Shown one piece after another: positions 1 through 5,733 of a stretch of DNA of 37,125 nt. Position numbers and translations under genes: made by a program. Origin of the DNA: a virus; the IMG/VR virus record IMGVR_UViG_3300048839_001882, positions 1 through 37,125 of that record. One strand, 5' to 3'. The notes below the pieces were generated by a model. The model did no database searches. It saw nothing but the letters and a program-made list of their open reading frames with translations, and was not told the origin of the DNA. The first letter of the stretch is position 1. Each line of letters opens with the position of its first letter.

Positions 1-216
1 CTACTCTTCGATCTTGGCTGTGAGGCCGAGGTTCTTCTCGATTACTTCGACATGACGCTCCACCGCAAACTCGATCTCGCCGCTGACGGTTCGCTTTTCG
101 TAGGCGGCGGCGCGACGGATGCGCTGCCAGAGCTCCCGCGGCAGTGTAATGCTGGTCTTGACCCGGCCGCTGGTCGTCTCGGATGGTCCTTGCTGCTTTT
201 TTGTCATGTTCCTCAT
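1..216 (-). CDS. Ribbon-helix-helix (CopG/Arc-like) DNA-binding protein
   Basis: A 71-residue protein whose central part reads as an RHH fold. The strand KTSITLPRELW is followed by two helices (residues ~20-50) containing RRAAAYEKRTVSGEIEFAVERH, split as RRAAAYEKRT and VSGEIEFAVE. RHH proteins bind DNA as dimers through the beta strand and usually act as repressors or antitoxins. The start is the ATG at 214-216, preceded by AAAGGG; the ATG at 205-207 is an alternative. A more upstream in-frame ATG at 279 lies above the predicted promoter (250-279) and is unlikely. The stop codon is the first triplet of the window. No partner toxin is visible here because the window ends, so a solo regulator and an antitoxin are equally possible. 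Confidence 0.75.
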   Translation of the reverse strand: MRNMTKKQQGPSETTSGRVKTSITLPRELWQRIRRAAAYEKRTVSGEIEFAVERHVEVIEKNLGLTAKIEE

Positions 217-249
217 TCCCTTCCCTTTCGGGTTATCTACCGTTGCTGC

Positions 250-279
250 ATTATATACCCCTAGAATGGTAAAAGTCAA
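250..279 (-). promoter_or_regulatory. Sigma70-type promoter of the RHH gene
   Basis: On the minus strand TTGACT (274-279) and TATAAT (250-255) are separated by 18 bp. The expected start near 243 gives a short leader before the RHH gene. This also argues against the upstream ATG at 279. Confidence 0.6.
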
Positions 280-348
280 CGGGCAAAGCCGGGATTGCGG
301 GGATGAGTTTCAGACCATTGACCATATTATACGCGAATGGAACAGATG

Positions 349-357
349 TGCTATACT
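349..357 (+). promoter_or_regulatory. Possible extended -10 promoter for the excalibur gene
   Basis: TGCTATACT matches the extended -10 pattern TGnTATAAT, with no good -35 box at 17 bp. A start near 364 would place the 391-422 hairpin inside the leader of the secreted excalibur protein gene. Confidence 0.35.
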
Positions 358-390
358 GGATTTGGGTTTTCGTCTTTCTTTAGGTTTTGC

Positions 391-422
391 AACGGCCGAA
401 CAGCGCCTGCTGTTCGGCCGTT
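391..422 (+). terminator. Perfect 14-bp hairpin in the leader (attenuator or terminator)
   Basis: AACGGCCGAACAGC (391-404) and its exact complement (409-422) flank the 4-nt loop GCCT. Only a short T run (421-423) follows, so termination would be weak. It lies 36 bp before the excalibur gene and could act as an attenuator or transcript stabiliser. Each arm contains the CGGCCG word that is abundant across the window. Confidence 0.55.
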
Positions 423-458
423 TGCGTTGTATAGGGTAGGTAAGCAAGGAGGATGGGC

Positions 459-1109
459 ATGAGTAGGTTCGGCATCGCGGGGTTGATCGGAGTATCTTTG
501 GTAATGGACTTGCTTGGAGGCAGTCAATTGCCGGGAGTAAGGAGCCAGGAGGAAAGGGCCGCGTATTTGCCGGTGGTCTTGGGGGCGGGATCTGAGGTGG
601 AGCTGTCGACGGCCACGGCCACGTTGCCTGTGGCGTCGCCATCACCAACCGGGACGGGGACGACAGCTCCGACTATGACGCTGACGCCCATGGGGACGCC
701 CACGGCAACCGTTATGGTGACGATGGAGTTGACTTCCACCCCAACGCCGATCTTTACTGTGGCGCCGACGGAGGCGGCGACAAGCACGGCGACGGCGACG
801 CATACGCCGAAGCCGACGGGTACCATTAAGCCGACCAAAACGCCGAAGCCGACGAATACACCCAAGCCGACGAACACGCCCAAGCCCGCAGCGACACCGA
901 CCAGGCGGCCGCCTGGGGACTGTACGATATGTGAATATGATGCTTATAATTGCAGCGATTTTGAGAAGCAAGTAGATGCGCAGGCGTGTTTTGATTATTG
1001 TTGGGAGAAGACAGGGAAGGACATCCATCGGCTAGACTACGACAACAATGGGATTGCTTGTGAGTCGTTGCCGCTGATCTTTGGAGGGTGGGTGTTTAAT
1101 TGGCCATAG
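459..1109 (+). CDS. Secreted protein with Thr-Pro linker and C-terminal excalibur domain
   Basis: A 216-residue protein in three parts. A hydrophobic N-terminal signal or anchor (RFGIAGLIGVSLVMDLLGG) comes first. A long low-complexity linker follows, rich in Thr/Pro with repeated PKPTNT units (residues ~48-150). The C-terminal domain has the excalibur signature: paired Cys (CTICEYDAYNCSDF), then DIHRLDYDNNGIACES with the DxDxNGxxCE calcium loop. Excalibur domains are extracellular calcium-binding modules often found on nucleases or wall proteins; no nuclease domain is present here. The ATG at 459 is chosen because AAGGAGG (446-452) lies 6 nt upstream; the in-frame ATG at 453 abuts the ribosome site. 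The gene is convergent with the protease pair and may be lysogenic-conversion cargo or host DNA. Confidence 0.85.
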   Translation: MSRFGIAGLIGVSLVMDLLGGSQLPGVRSQEERAAYLPVVLGAGSEVELSTATATLPVASPSPTGTGTTAPTMTLTPMGTPTATVMVTMELTSTPTPIFTVAPTEAATSTATATHTPKPTGTIKPTKTPKPTNTPKPTNTPKPAATPTRRPPGDCTICEYDAYNCSDFEKQVDAQACFDYCWEKTGKDIHRLDYDNNGIACESLPLIFGGWVFNWP

Positions 1110-1155
1110 TCGCTTCCTTATGCATTGATGGCAGAGACCCGATAGGTTACTTATG

Positions 1156-1190
1156 AAAACGGCCGCTCCACATCTTGGAGCGGCCATTTT
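1156..1190. terminator. Bidirectional intrinsic terminator
   Basis: AAAAC precedes the 10-bp stem GGCCGCTCCA (1161-1170)/TGGAGCGGCC (1176-1185), followed by ATTTT. The A run on one side and T run on the other let it work for both the excalibur gene and the converging retropepsin gene. Confidence 0.8.
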
Positions 1191-1230
1191 CGTGTTAGCG
1201 TGGGGGCAGTTTCAAGTGGAGAGGTCGAGC

Positions 1231-1764
1231 TTAGCGGCGCTTGAGCCCTTTCTTGGAGCGTTTCTTGCGTAGCTTAGCCTCCTCCGCAGCTCGCTTACGA
1301 TTAATTTCGTCAGCGAAGTTGAATCTGACGGTGGAGGGTAGCCGGAAGGTGAAGACGGTTTGGCCATCAACACAACTTGCCGCGAAGTCGCCCATGCCGA
1401 TGATGTCCATACCGATAAGGACTTCGATGTCGCCGGCAAGGAGGCCATCACAGACGGCCACTTCCGGGAAGCCAACGTTATTGGGTAAGCCAACGCGCAC
1501 AAGGTATCTGTTACTACGATGACGGCCGGCGGCCGTCTCAACTTCGATTATCCCTATGGGTGAAAGGCGGCAGTCGGCGACGACCTTCTCTGTGATAACT
1601 GTATTTGTGGCGCCTGTATCCCAGAGTGCTTTGTAGGTATATTCCGGATCAAGTGGTCGTGGGTATTTGTTGGTGTCAAATGCCTGTCCGATTGTGACTG
1701 TGCTCTCCAAGACAAAGCTTCGCCCATTGTAGGTAACCGTAAAGGCTTGGGAAGCGTCTTTCAT
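1231..1764 (-). CDS. Retropepsin-like aspartyl protease
   Basis: A 177-residue protein with the retropepsin catalytic signature ALWDTGATNTVI (Asp at about residue 49). The second characteristic segment is VLIGMDIIGMGDF (residues ~115-127), equivalent to the ILGxD region of retroviral-type proteases. The family acts as a homodimer, each chain giving one catalytic Asp, and one DTG motif fits that. The last ~25 residues are very basic (RKKRSKKGLKRR), perhaps a nucleic-acid or membrane contact. The start overlaps the stop of the upstream DUF5678 gene by four bases (ATGA at 1761-1764), so the two are translationally coupled. No reverse transcriptase or integrase is nearby, so this is not a retroelement remnant. 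The substrate is unknown; cleavage of the partner is one possibility. Confidence 0.8.
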   Translation of the reverse strand: MKDASQAFTVTYNGRSFVLESTVTIGQAFDTNKYPRPLDPEYTYKALWDTGATNTVITEKVVADCRLSPIGIIEVETAAGRHRSNRYLVRVGLPNNVGFPEVAVCDGLLAGDIEVLIGMDIIGMGDFAASCVDGQTVFTFRLPSTVRFNFADEINRKRAAEEAKLRKKRSKKGLKRR

Positions 1765-2009
1765 GCGGGAAAGCTGACCATGGAGTGGAAAACTTGCCTG
1801 AAGCTTGTCTCATCGCCAGAAATGAATTGGACGAGGAAGGTCCCGGGCTGATGGTCTTTTGACGTATGTTCAACAGCTTCGAGTTCGTCATCGTAGACGC
1901 CGATGACGTGCTGGTTCTTGATGACCACGTAATGCCCTTCATATTGATCGAGCAGGGCTTGTCGATTAGCTAGGAAGTAGTCGAACTCTTTGTCAAGCGG
2001 TCTCTCCAT
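1761..2009 (-). CDS. DUF5678-family small protein, partner of the retropepsin
   Basis: An 82-residue protein with features I associate with DUF5678: an N-terminal helix (EFDYFLANRQALLDQYEG), the core YVVIKNQHVIGVYDDELEA and the late GTFLVQFISG strand. The function of the family is not established. Genes of this kind often sit just upstream of retropepsin-like genes, as here with a 4-nt ATGA overlap, which suggests a conserved two-component module. GAGGA lies about 10 nt before the start. A TATAAT on the minus strand (2077-2082) is a possible -10, but no convincing -35 was found. The 140-bp space upstream of this gene holds nothing else recognisable. Confidence 0.7.
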   Translation of the reverse strand: MERPLDKEFDYFLANRQALLDQYEGHYVVIKNQHVIGVYDDELEAVEHTSKDHQPGTFLVQFISGDETSFRQVFHSMVSFPA

Positions 2010-2149
2010 ATTACATGTCCTCGGCTCCGGAAATGTGCGTCTCCCAGGATGGATTAAGTGATCTAGCGTATTGGCTATTATAGGGGATGGGCAGCCGTTA
2101 TGGTATAGAACTGATGGGCTGTTTCGATATCCGCTAAGAAGGATAGAGC

Positions 2150-3022
2150 TTATTCCTCGAACATAGGGTCGATAATGAACAAATCGGCCAAATCAAAGAC
2201 CTGGCTAGGAGTTATGGTGTCCCAGTCGATAGCGTTGAGGGTATCTCGTTCAAAAGTGAGGGTCAATACTTCAACCTCGTCGACCATATCGAGGTGTTCA
2301 ATTGACATCGGGTACGTGGAACCAATCAGGATGGCGTCGTAGTCGAGGCCATTGTCATGAACGGCCCGCAGAACTGTCAAGGTGTCGTGCTGCATTCTTT
2401 CACGGATGAGGGCGTTGCTGGCGGCATCGTCTGCGGCCCAGCCGATTACGATCGCGTTGTCGTAGTAAAGCGGTGGATAGGCCGCAAAGAGTGTTAGCTT
2501 ACTCTCGAAACCACGATTGGATTCGCCCAGGGCCCGGTCGAGGGTTTCACGGAGGGTCATCTCGGCGGGGGTCAGGTCGCGCAACTCCTCCAGGGTGGGC
2601 GGCGCAGGCTGGAATGCGGTTGGCTCTGGCGCCGGGGTTGGTTCAGGGGGTATGGTGGTAGGGGGGGACGTCGGCGTCGGCAAGGGCGTGTGGGTTGGTA
2701 AAGGTGTATAGGTCGGTAAAGGCGTATTGGTCGGTTCAGGGGTGTACGTGTCTTGTGGTTCTACTGTACTTGTAGGGTCGTCTCTTGACGCGCCGGCGGT
2801 GCTCTCGGCGGGGGCGTCGGATTGCTGGGCTATTTCGGCCGTGGAGGTTTCGCGAGGACCTGAACTAGGGAAGAGCAGGCTGAAGAGACTGCAGATGCCG
2901 CAGATGAAGAAGAGGGCGATGAAAGCGAGGAGGTATTGTTTGCGGAGGCTGTTTTTTGGGCGGAGGCGATCGGTGGAGGGCAGGGGATCGGGTAACGGGT
3001 CGGACGTGGGGTCCTGGGACAT
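2150..3022 (-). CDS. Membrane-anchored protein with Thr-Pro linker and unknown extracytoplasmic domain
   Basis: A 290-residue protein. Residues 1-28 are polar and probably cytoplasmic. Residues ~29-52 form one transmembrane helix (QYLLAFIALFFICGICSLF). Residues ~53-140 are a disordered linker with PLPTYT and PLPTHT repeats, typical of cell-surface proteins in Chloroflexota. The C-terminal ~145 residues form an alpha/beta domain (LTLFAAYPPLYYDNAIVIGW, DAILIGSTYPM) that I do not recognise. AGGAGG (3028-3033) lies 5 nt before the ATG and fixes the start; longer frames up to 3319 are the antisense of the DUF3800 gene. It begins 19 nt after the DUF3800 stop, so the two are probably one operon. It could be an accessory or anchor for the DUF3800 protein, or unrelated cargo. 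Confidence 0.75.
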   Translation of the reverse strand: MSQDPTSDPLPDPLPSTDRLRPKNSLRKQYLLAFIALFFICGICSLFSLLFPSSGPRETSTAEIAQQSDAPAESTAGASRDDPTSTVEPQDTYTPEPTNTPLPTYTPLPTHTPLPTPTSPPTTIPPEPTPAPEPTAFQPAPPTLEELRDLTPAEMTLRETLDRALGESNRGFESKLTLFAAYPPLYYDNAIVIGWAADDAASNALIRERMQHDTLTVLRAVHDNGLDYDAILIGSTYPMSIEHLDMVDEVEVLTLTFERDTLNAIDWDTITPSQVFDLADLFIIDPMFEE

Positions 3023-3041
3023 GGGTTCCTCCTGATAGGAT

Positions 3042-3809
3042 CTAGACGGGCCGTTGGCTGGTAATGGCTCTGGATAAGCAGGCCGGGCAGGTGCAGTTGG
3101 TTCGCTTCTTCTGGAGATGGACCAGACCGTGGATGACGGCGTTATTGGTGTCAAAGCGATCTTCGATGCATTGGAAGTAGGTGAGGTCGTCAGCATTGTA
3201 GCGGCGGAAGACGGCATAGGCAATGTGGTCGGCGAGTTGCACGACGCGCGAGGCTTTGCTGTCGACGAATAGTGGCACTTCGCAGATTTCGCGCAGTTCG
3301 TTTCCCCAGCGGTTGCCATCTTTGCGGTATTTTGTTGCCAGGGACTGGAGGCTTGTTTCGTAGGTGCTCTTGTCGAGTACGATAAGGCCTCGTTGGTTGG
3401 CGCTCTTTTCGGCGGTTTTTCGGCGGAGGTAGATGGCGAAGCGGTTACTTATTTCTTCGAAGGCCATTTCTACGGGGTCCTGATCTTTGAAGCTTTGTTT
3501 GTGAACGGCGCAGGCAAAAATGACGATGTCGGCATAGGCGCCATCCAAAGCGCGGAGAACAGTCTTGATGATTTCGATGCGTTGGTTGCGGTCCAGTTGC
3601 TTGGCCCACTCTTGGCGGCCGCCGAAGGTCTCGGAGGCGTGGAGCTCGATGGCGGCGGGATTGGCGGCGGGGAGGGCGAGGGCGACTTGTTCGAGCTGGT
3701 GGGACAGCCAGCGGGTACTTTGCTCGGGGACGCAGACGCCGCCGAGGACAAAGTATTCTTCGCTGACGGTGGAGGCGGAACCGGAGTCGTCGAGGTAGAG
3801 AAGGTACAT
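3042..3809 (-). CDS. DUF3800 protein (RNase H-like fold family)
   Basis: A 255-residue protein that starts MYLLYLDDSGS, the typical DUF3800 opening with an acidic pair. It continues with YFVLGGVCV, FACAVHKQSF, GLIVLDKSTYET and the late family signature SRVVQLADHIAYAVFRRY (residues ~196-213). DUF3800 is thought to have an RNase H-like fold with Asp/Glu residues suited to metal-dependent nuclease chemistry; the activity here is unproven. The C-terminus adds a possible zinc site (CTCPACLS). The start is fixed by the family motif, yet no Shine-Dalgarno lies before it: TATCATTACGCT precedes the ATG. Immediately upstream is a terminator hairpin preceded by a tandem-repeat structured RNA with its own promoter. 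Published RNA surveys describe structured RNA motifs upstream of DUF3800 genes. Confidence 0.85.
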   Translation of the reverse strand: MYLLYLDDSGSASTVSEEYFVLGGVCVPEQSTRWLSHQLEQVALALPAANPAAIELHASETFGGRQEWAKQLDRNQRIEIIKTVLRALDGAYADIVIFACAVHKQSFKDQDPVEMAFEEISNRFAIYLRRKTAEKSANQRGLIVLDKSTYETSLQSLATKYRKDGNRWGNELREICEVPLFVDSKASRVVQLADHIAYAVFRRYNADDLTYFQCIEDRFDTNNAVIHGLVHLQKKRTNCTCPACLSRAITSQRPV

Positions 3810-3820
3810 AGCGTAATGAT

Positions 3821-3859
3821 ATCAAAAGCCCTTGAGTCATCCACTCAAGGGCTCTTGAT
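3821..3859 (-). terminator. Intrinsic terminator between the repeat RNA and DUF3800 gene
   Basis: The 10-bp perfect stem GCCCTTGAGT (3828-3837)/ACTCAAGGGC (3843-3852) has a 5-nt loop and extends to ~17 bp with one mismatch. On the minus strand it ends in CTTTTGATATC, a U-rich tail. It stands 11-12 nt before the DUF3800 start codon, so DUF3800 expression would need readthrough. Confidence 0.75.
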
Positions 3860-3869
3860 TATCGCGATA

Positions 3870-3986
3870 GCTAGCTTAGCCGAATCGGGTGTTCCCGAGC
3901 GAACCGCTGATGCAGCTCTTTCGACCGCTAATTAGCCGAGTGAAACTTTGTTCAGCGAATCGCCTATCTGCGACTCTCTCGACCTG
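3870..3986 (-). ncRNA. Candidate structured tandem-repeat RNA upstream of DUF3800
   Basis: Two tandem units are read on the minus strand: 3984-3927 (58 nt) and 3926-3870 (57 nt). Both begin GGTCGARAGAG, share GCGRTTCGCT and GAACA in the middle, and end TCGGCTAA..TAGC; identity is about two thirds with small gaps. Local stems are visible: TGTTCAG/CTGAACA (3984-3990 with 3949-3955), AGTCGC/GCGATT inside it, and TCGGG-AACA-CCCGA (3885-3898). The transcription start predicted from the promoter falls within a few bases of the first unit, and a terminator follows the second. No open frame of note exists here. It may be one of the DUF3800-associated RNA classes or an antitoxin-like RNA. Confidence 0.55.
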
Positions 3987-3991
3987 AACAC

Positions 3992-4020
3992 AGTATAGTA
4001 GTTTTTGTGGGGCAACTCAA
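3992..4020 (-). promoter_or_regulatory. Sigma70-type promoter of the repeat RNA/DUF3800 operon
   Basis: On the minus strand TTGAGT (4015-4020) and TATACT (3992-3997) are spaced by exactly 17 bp. The predicted start near 3985 coincides with the first base of the tandem repeat. Confidence 0.65.
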
Positions 4021-4069
4021 TAGGTTGGTTGTGACTCTCATGTTCCGGGGGCAGGGTTCGGCCGGTAGG

Positions 4070-4339
4070 TTACGGGTTGGCGTAGGGGTCGACGGGCGGG
4101 AGAGTGTCGGGCAGGTTGTGGACGCCGATGACGCGGAGGGCGAGGGTGACGCCGGCGGGGTCGCGCTGGTAGGCGGCCGCGAGGGCGTCGAGCATGGCGG
4201 GCGGCGATGCAATCCCCTGAAAACCTCCTGGCGTATCGACGGTGAACCCTAACTTACCGGCCATTTCCTGCAGGGCGGGCAAGCTCTCTCTCTGTATCTT
4301 CGCCGACCATCGATAGTACGTCGTTTTCCGTTTCGCCAT
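4070..4339 (-). CDS. Small putative RHH-like repressor of the divergent control region
   Basis: An 89-residue protein. Its N-terminal part can be read as strand (KTTYYRWSAKI), helix (RESLPALQEMAGKLGF), loop and helix (SPPAMLDALAAAYQRD), the order of a ribbon-helix-helix fold with a longer loop. No family name is certain. The start at 4339 is chosen because AGGGA lies 6 nt upstream and the predicted promoter start is about 12 nt upstream; in-frame ATGs up to 4417 lie inside the promoter and operators. It is the first gene read leftward from a divergent promoter region carrying three palindromes, the classical position of an autoregulated phage repressor. It could instead be an unrelated small protein. 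Confidence 0.6.
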   Translation of the reverse strand: MAKRKTTYYRWSAKIQRESLPALQEMAGKLGFTVDTPGGFQGIASPPAMLDALAAAYQRDPAGVTLALRVIGVHNLPDTLPPVDPYANP

Positions 4340-4357
4340 TTGAGTTCCCTGCCAATC

Positions 4358-4386
4358 AGTATAAGGTGGATGCATACACTCGTCAA
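4358..4386 (-). promoter_or_regulatory. Leftward promoter of the control region
   Basis: On the minus strand TTGACG (4381-4386) and TATACT (4358-4363) are spaced by 17 bp. The spacer contains the palindrome-like site GTGGATGCATACAC (4366-4379). Confidence 0.75.
4366..4379. promoter_or_regulatory. Operator-like palindrome, site 3
   Basis: GTGGATGCATACAC is an imperfect palindrome centred on ATGCAT. It lies in the spacer of the leftward promoter. Its centre is 42 bp from that of site 1, four helical turns. Confidence 0.65.
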
Positions 4387-4401
4387 TCCCCAAATTGGTC
4401 A

Positions 4402-4430
4402 TTGACATTGTATGCATACAAGACTATAAT
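4402..4430 (+). promoter_or_regulatory. Rightward early promoter with perfect consensus hexamers
   Basis: TTGACA (4402-4407), a 17-bp spacer and TATAAT (4425-4430) match the sigma70 consensus exactly. It reads toward the gene at 4515 and the early operon. A palindrome fills the spacer and a second covers the start region, so it should be strong but tightly repressed. Confidence 0.9.
4408..4421. promoter_or_regulatory. Operator-like palindrome, site 1
   Basis: TTGTATGCATACAA is a perfect 14-bp palindrome between the -35 and -10 of the rightward promoter. Confidence 0.8.
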
Positions 4431-4441
4431 GTATGCATACA
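4430..4441. promoter_or_regulatory. Operator-like palindrome, site 2
   Basis: TGTATGCATACA is a perfect 12-bp palindrome overlapping the end of the -10 box and the expected start. Its centre is exactly 21 bp (two helical turns) from site 1. Confidence 0.8.
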
Positions 4442-4447
4442 ACAGCA

Positions 4448-4486
4448 GAGCGCCCCGACCGGCCTGAGAAACTAGACGGGGCGCTC
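4448..4486 (+). promoter_or_regulatory. Leader hairpin of the early transcript
   Basis: A perfect 10-bp stem GAGCGCCCCG (4448-4457)/CGGGGCGCTC (4477-4486) with a 19-nt loop starts about 11 nt into the predicted early transcript and ends 15 nt before the ribosome site GGAGG. No U tract follows, so it is more likely a stabiliser or protein or antiterminator target than a terminator. Confidence 0.55.
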
Positions 4487-4514
4487 ACTAACCAAACACC
4501 CGGAGGTGTCGATC

Positions 4515-4802
4515 ATGTCTACTGTAGTTGAATCCCCTTCTTCTGACAAGAAAAATCCACATTGGAATAACCAGGTGAAGATCGGCCGCGGCCGCACGGA
4601 CGCCGGGGCGTTTCACCGGGCGATTGCTGTCGCTGTGGAGCTGTTCCGGACGGGCGCCTGGGACGGCCGGGGGCTGCTGGTCGTCCATGATGCCTATGAG
4701 ACGCATCTCAAGATGAGCTTCTATCGGGAGTCCCTGGTGGAGGGTGTGGACTTCGAGTTGGCGAGTGATTCGGTCTATACGCGGGCTGGGGAGGCATCAT
4801 GA
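4515..4802 (+). CDS. Unknown early phage protein, first gene of rightward operon
   Basis: A 95-residue soluble protein. Residues 1-20 are polar; the core contains GAFHRAIAVAVELFRTGAW, LLVVHDAYETHLKMSFYRE and FELASDSVYT. I recognise no family. GGAGG (4502-4506) with 8-nt spacing sets the ATG at 4515; the GTG at 4506 overlaps the ribosome site. Its stop overlaps the next start (ATGA at 4799). As the promoter-proximal gene it should be expressed immediately after derepression, a position often used for host-takeover or anti-defence proteins, but that is only positional reasoning. Confidence 0.65.
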   Translation: MSTVVESPSSDKKNPHWNNQVKIGRGRTDAGAFHRAIAVAVELFRTGAWDGRGLLVVHDAYETHLKMSFYRESLVEGVDFELASDSVYTRAGEAS

Positions 4803-5620
4803 ACTACCAGGGGACGGAGATGGTCTACATTTACGCGCCTGATCCGCAGAATCCCAGCCGCCTGGAGGGTGGCAGCGGGAAGCGGATGTGGACGTATGTG
4901 GACGGTGTGGACGAGGACGGACGGCCGCGGCTAGTGGCGAAGTATGGCCAGGCGTATGTGCCGGTGCAGCGGCGGGCGGGGCAGTTGTCCATTGTCGTGG
5001 GTCGGGAGCCGGTTCGAGCGGCGAGTGACGAGCGGCGAGTGACGAATGAAGGTGGGGAGGCGACGAACGACGAGAGACGAGGGACGAGTGGGGAGAAGCG
5101 GCCGCGGCCGGAGTCGGTGGCGGCGGCGGTGGCGGAGATGGTGGAGATAGGGAAGGCGTGGCGGCCGAAGATGGGTATGCGGCTGGACTCGGCGGCGGAG
5201 CTGGTGCTGTTGGGGAAGGTGCGGTTGCTCGACCCGGAGACGGCGAAGGTGGGTGTCTATGAGGTGACGGCGGAGAGCTGTAAGTGCATGGACTTTGGGT
5301 ATCGGGGCGGCTGGTGCAAGCATCGGCTGGCGGTGCGGATGGCGCGGCATTTGGCGGCACATGGGTTTGAGGTGCCGACGGAAGAAGCGACGGGCGCCGA
5401 GCCACGAGCGACGACGCCGCAGATCTCGGCGGCGAATCTGGCGCTGATTGCCAGTGGGGCGGTGATTGACGAGGAGCGGCGGTCGCAGCGGGCGTATCTT
5501 CAGAGTGAGCACGGGGCACGGACGGCCGTGGTGCGGATGTTGGGCAACGGGGCGAAATCGGTTCCGGCGGGGTTGGCCCAGCGGGCGGGGATGGGAAGTC
5601 AAATGACGAACGACGAATGA
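4799..5620 (+). CDS. SWIM zinc-finger protein with in-frame repeat insertion
   Basis: A 273-residue protein. The SWIM-type metal site CxC-x9-CxH is visible as Cys161, Cys163, Cys173 and His175 in ESCKCMDFGYRGGWCKHRL. SWIM fingers bind DNA or protein and occur in recombination mediators and mobile-element proteins. An N-terminal domain (residues 1-70) contains YIYAPDPQNPSRLEGGSGKR and is unassigned. Residues ~76-100 (DERRVTNE, TNDERR) are the translation of a GACGAATGACGAA-type iterated repeat that also occurs between genes and in the gene at 6240, so this segment is probably a dispensable linker. The last residues (MTNDE) come from another copy. Role: probably DNA metabolism; low certainty. 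Confidence 0.7.
   Translation: MNYQGTEMVYIYAPDPQNPSRLEGGSGKRMWTYVDGVDEDGRPRLVAKYGQAYVPVQRRAGQLSIVVGREPVRAASDERRVTNEGGEATNDERRGTSGEKRPRPESVAAAVAEMVEIGKAWRPKMGMRLDSAAELVLLGKVRLLDPETAKVGVYEVTAESCKCMDFGYRGGWCKHRLAVRMARHLAAHGFEVPTEEATGAEPRATTPQISAANLALIASGAVIDEERRSQRAYLQSEHGARTAVVRMLGNGAKSVPAGLAQRAGMGSQMTNDE
5019..5098 (+). repeat. Iterated GACGARTGACGA-type repeat, copy 1 (inside coding sequence)
   Basis: A degenerate run of GAGTGACGAGCGGCGAGTG, GACGAATGAA and GACGAACGACGAGAGACGAG words. It preserves the reading frame of the SWIM-finger gene. Confidence 0.7.
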
Positions 5621-5702
5621 CGAAGAGGGAATTACGAATAACGAATTACGAATTATGAATGGGGAAGGGTAGGCGGCGAACGACGAATGACGAATAAGGA
5701 AT
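5598..5702 (+). repeat. Iterated GACGAATGACGAA/AATTACGAAT repeat, copy 2
   Basis: The end of the SWIM gene and the ~110-bp gap after it consist largely of GACGAACGACGAATGACGAA and AATTACGAATAACGAATTA words. No gene or clear promoter is visible in this gap. Confidence 0.75.
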
Positions 5703-5733
5703 GCCGGTGGAAGCCGGAAAGGGAGATTTAGCG

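Noticed and set aside
1-279. Complete toxin-antitoxin pair with the left-end RHH protein
   Set aside because: The window ends at the RHH stop codon, so no toxin gene can be seen.
1231-1764. Retroelement or diversity-generating element remnant, suggested by the retropepsin motif
   Set aside because: No reverse transcriptase, integrase, template repeat or LTR is visible; stand-alone retropepsin-like genes are common in bacteria.
3023-3319. N-terminal extension of the membrane-anchored protein gene
   Set aside because: This part is antisense-frame translation of the DUF3800 C-terminus; the AGGAGG at 3028-3033 fixes the start at 3022.
3870-3990. tRNA or tmRNA gene in the structured region
   Set aside because: No T-arm consensus GTTCGAATC with flanking acceptor stem and no CCA-type end could be found; the repeats and terminator fit a leader RNA better.
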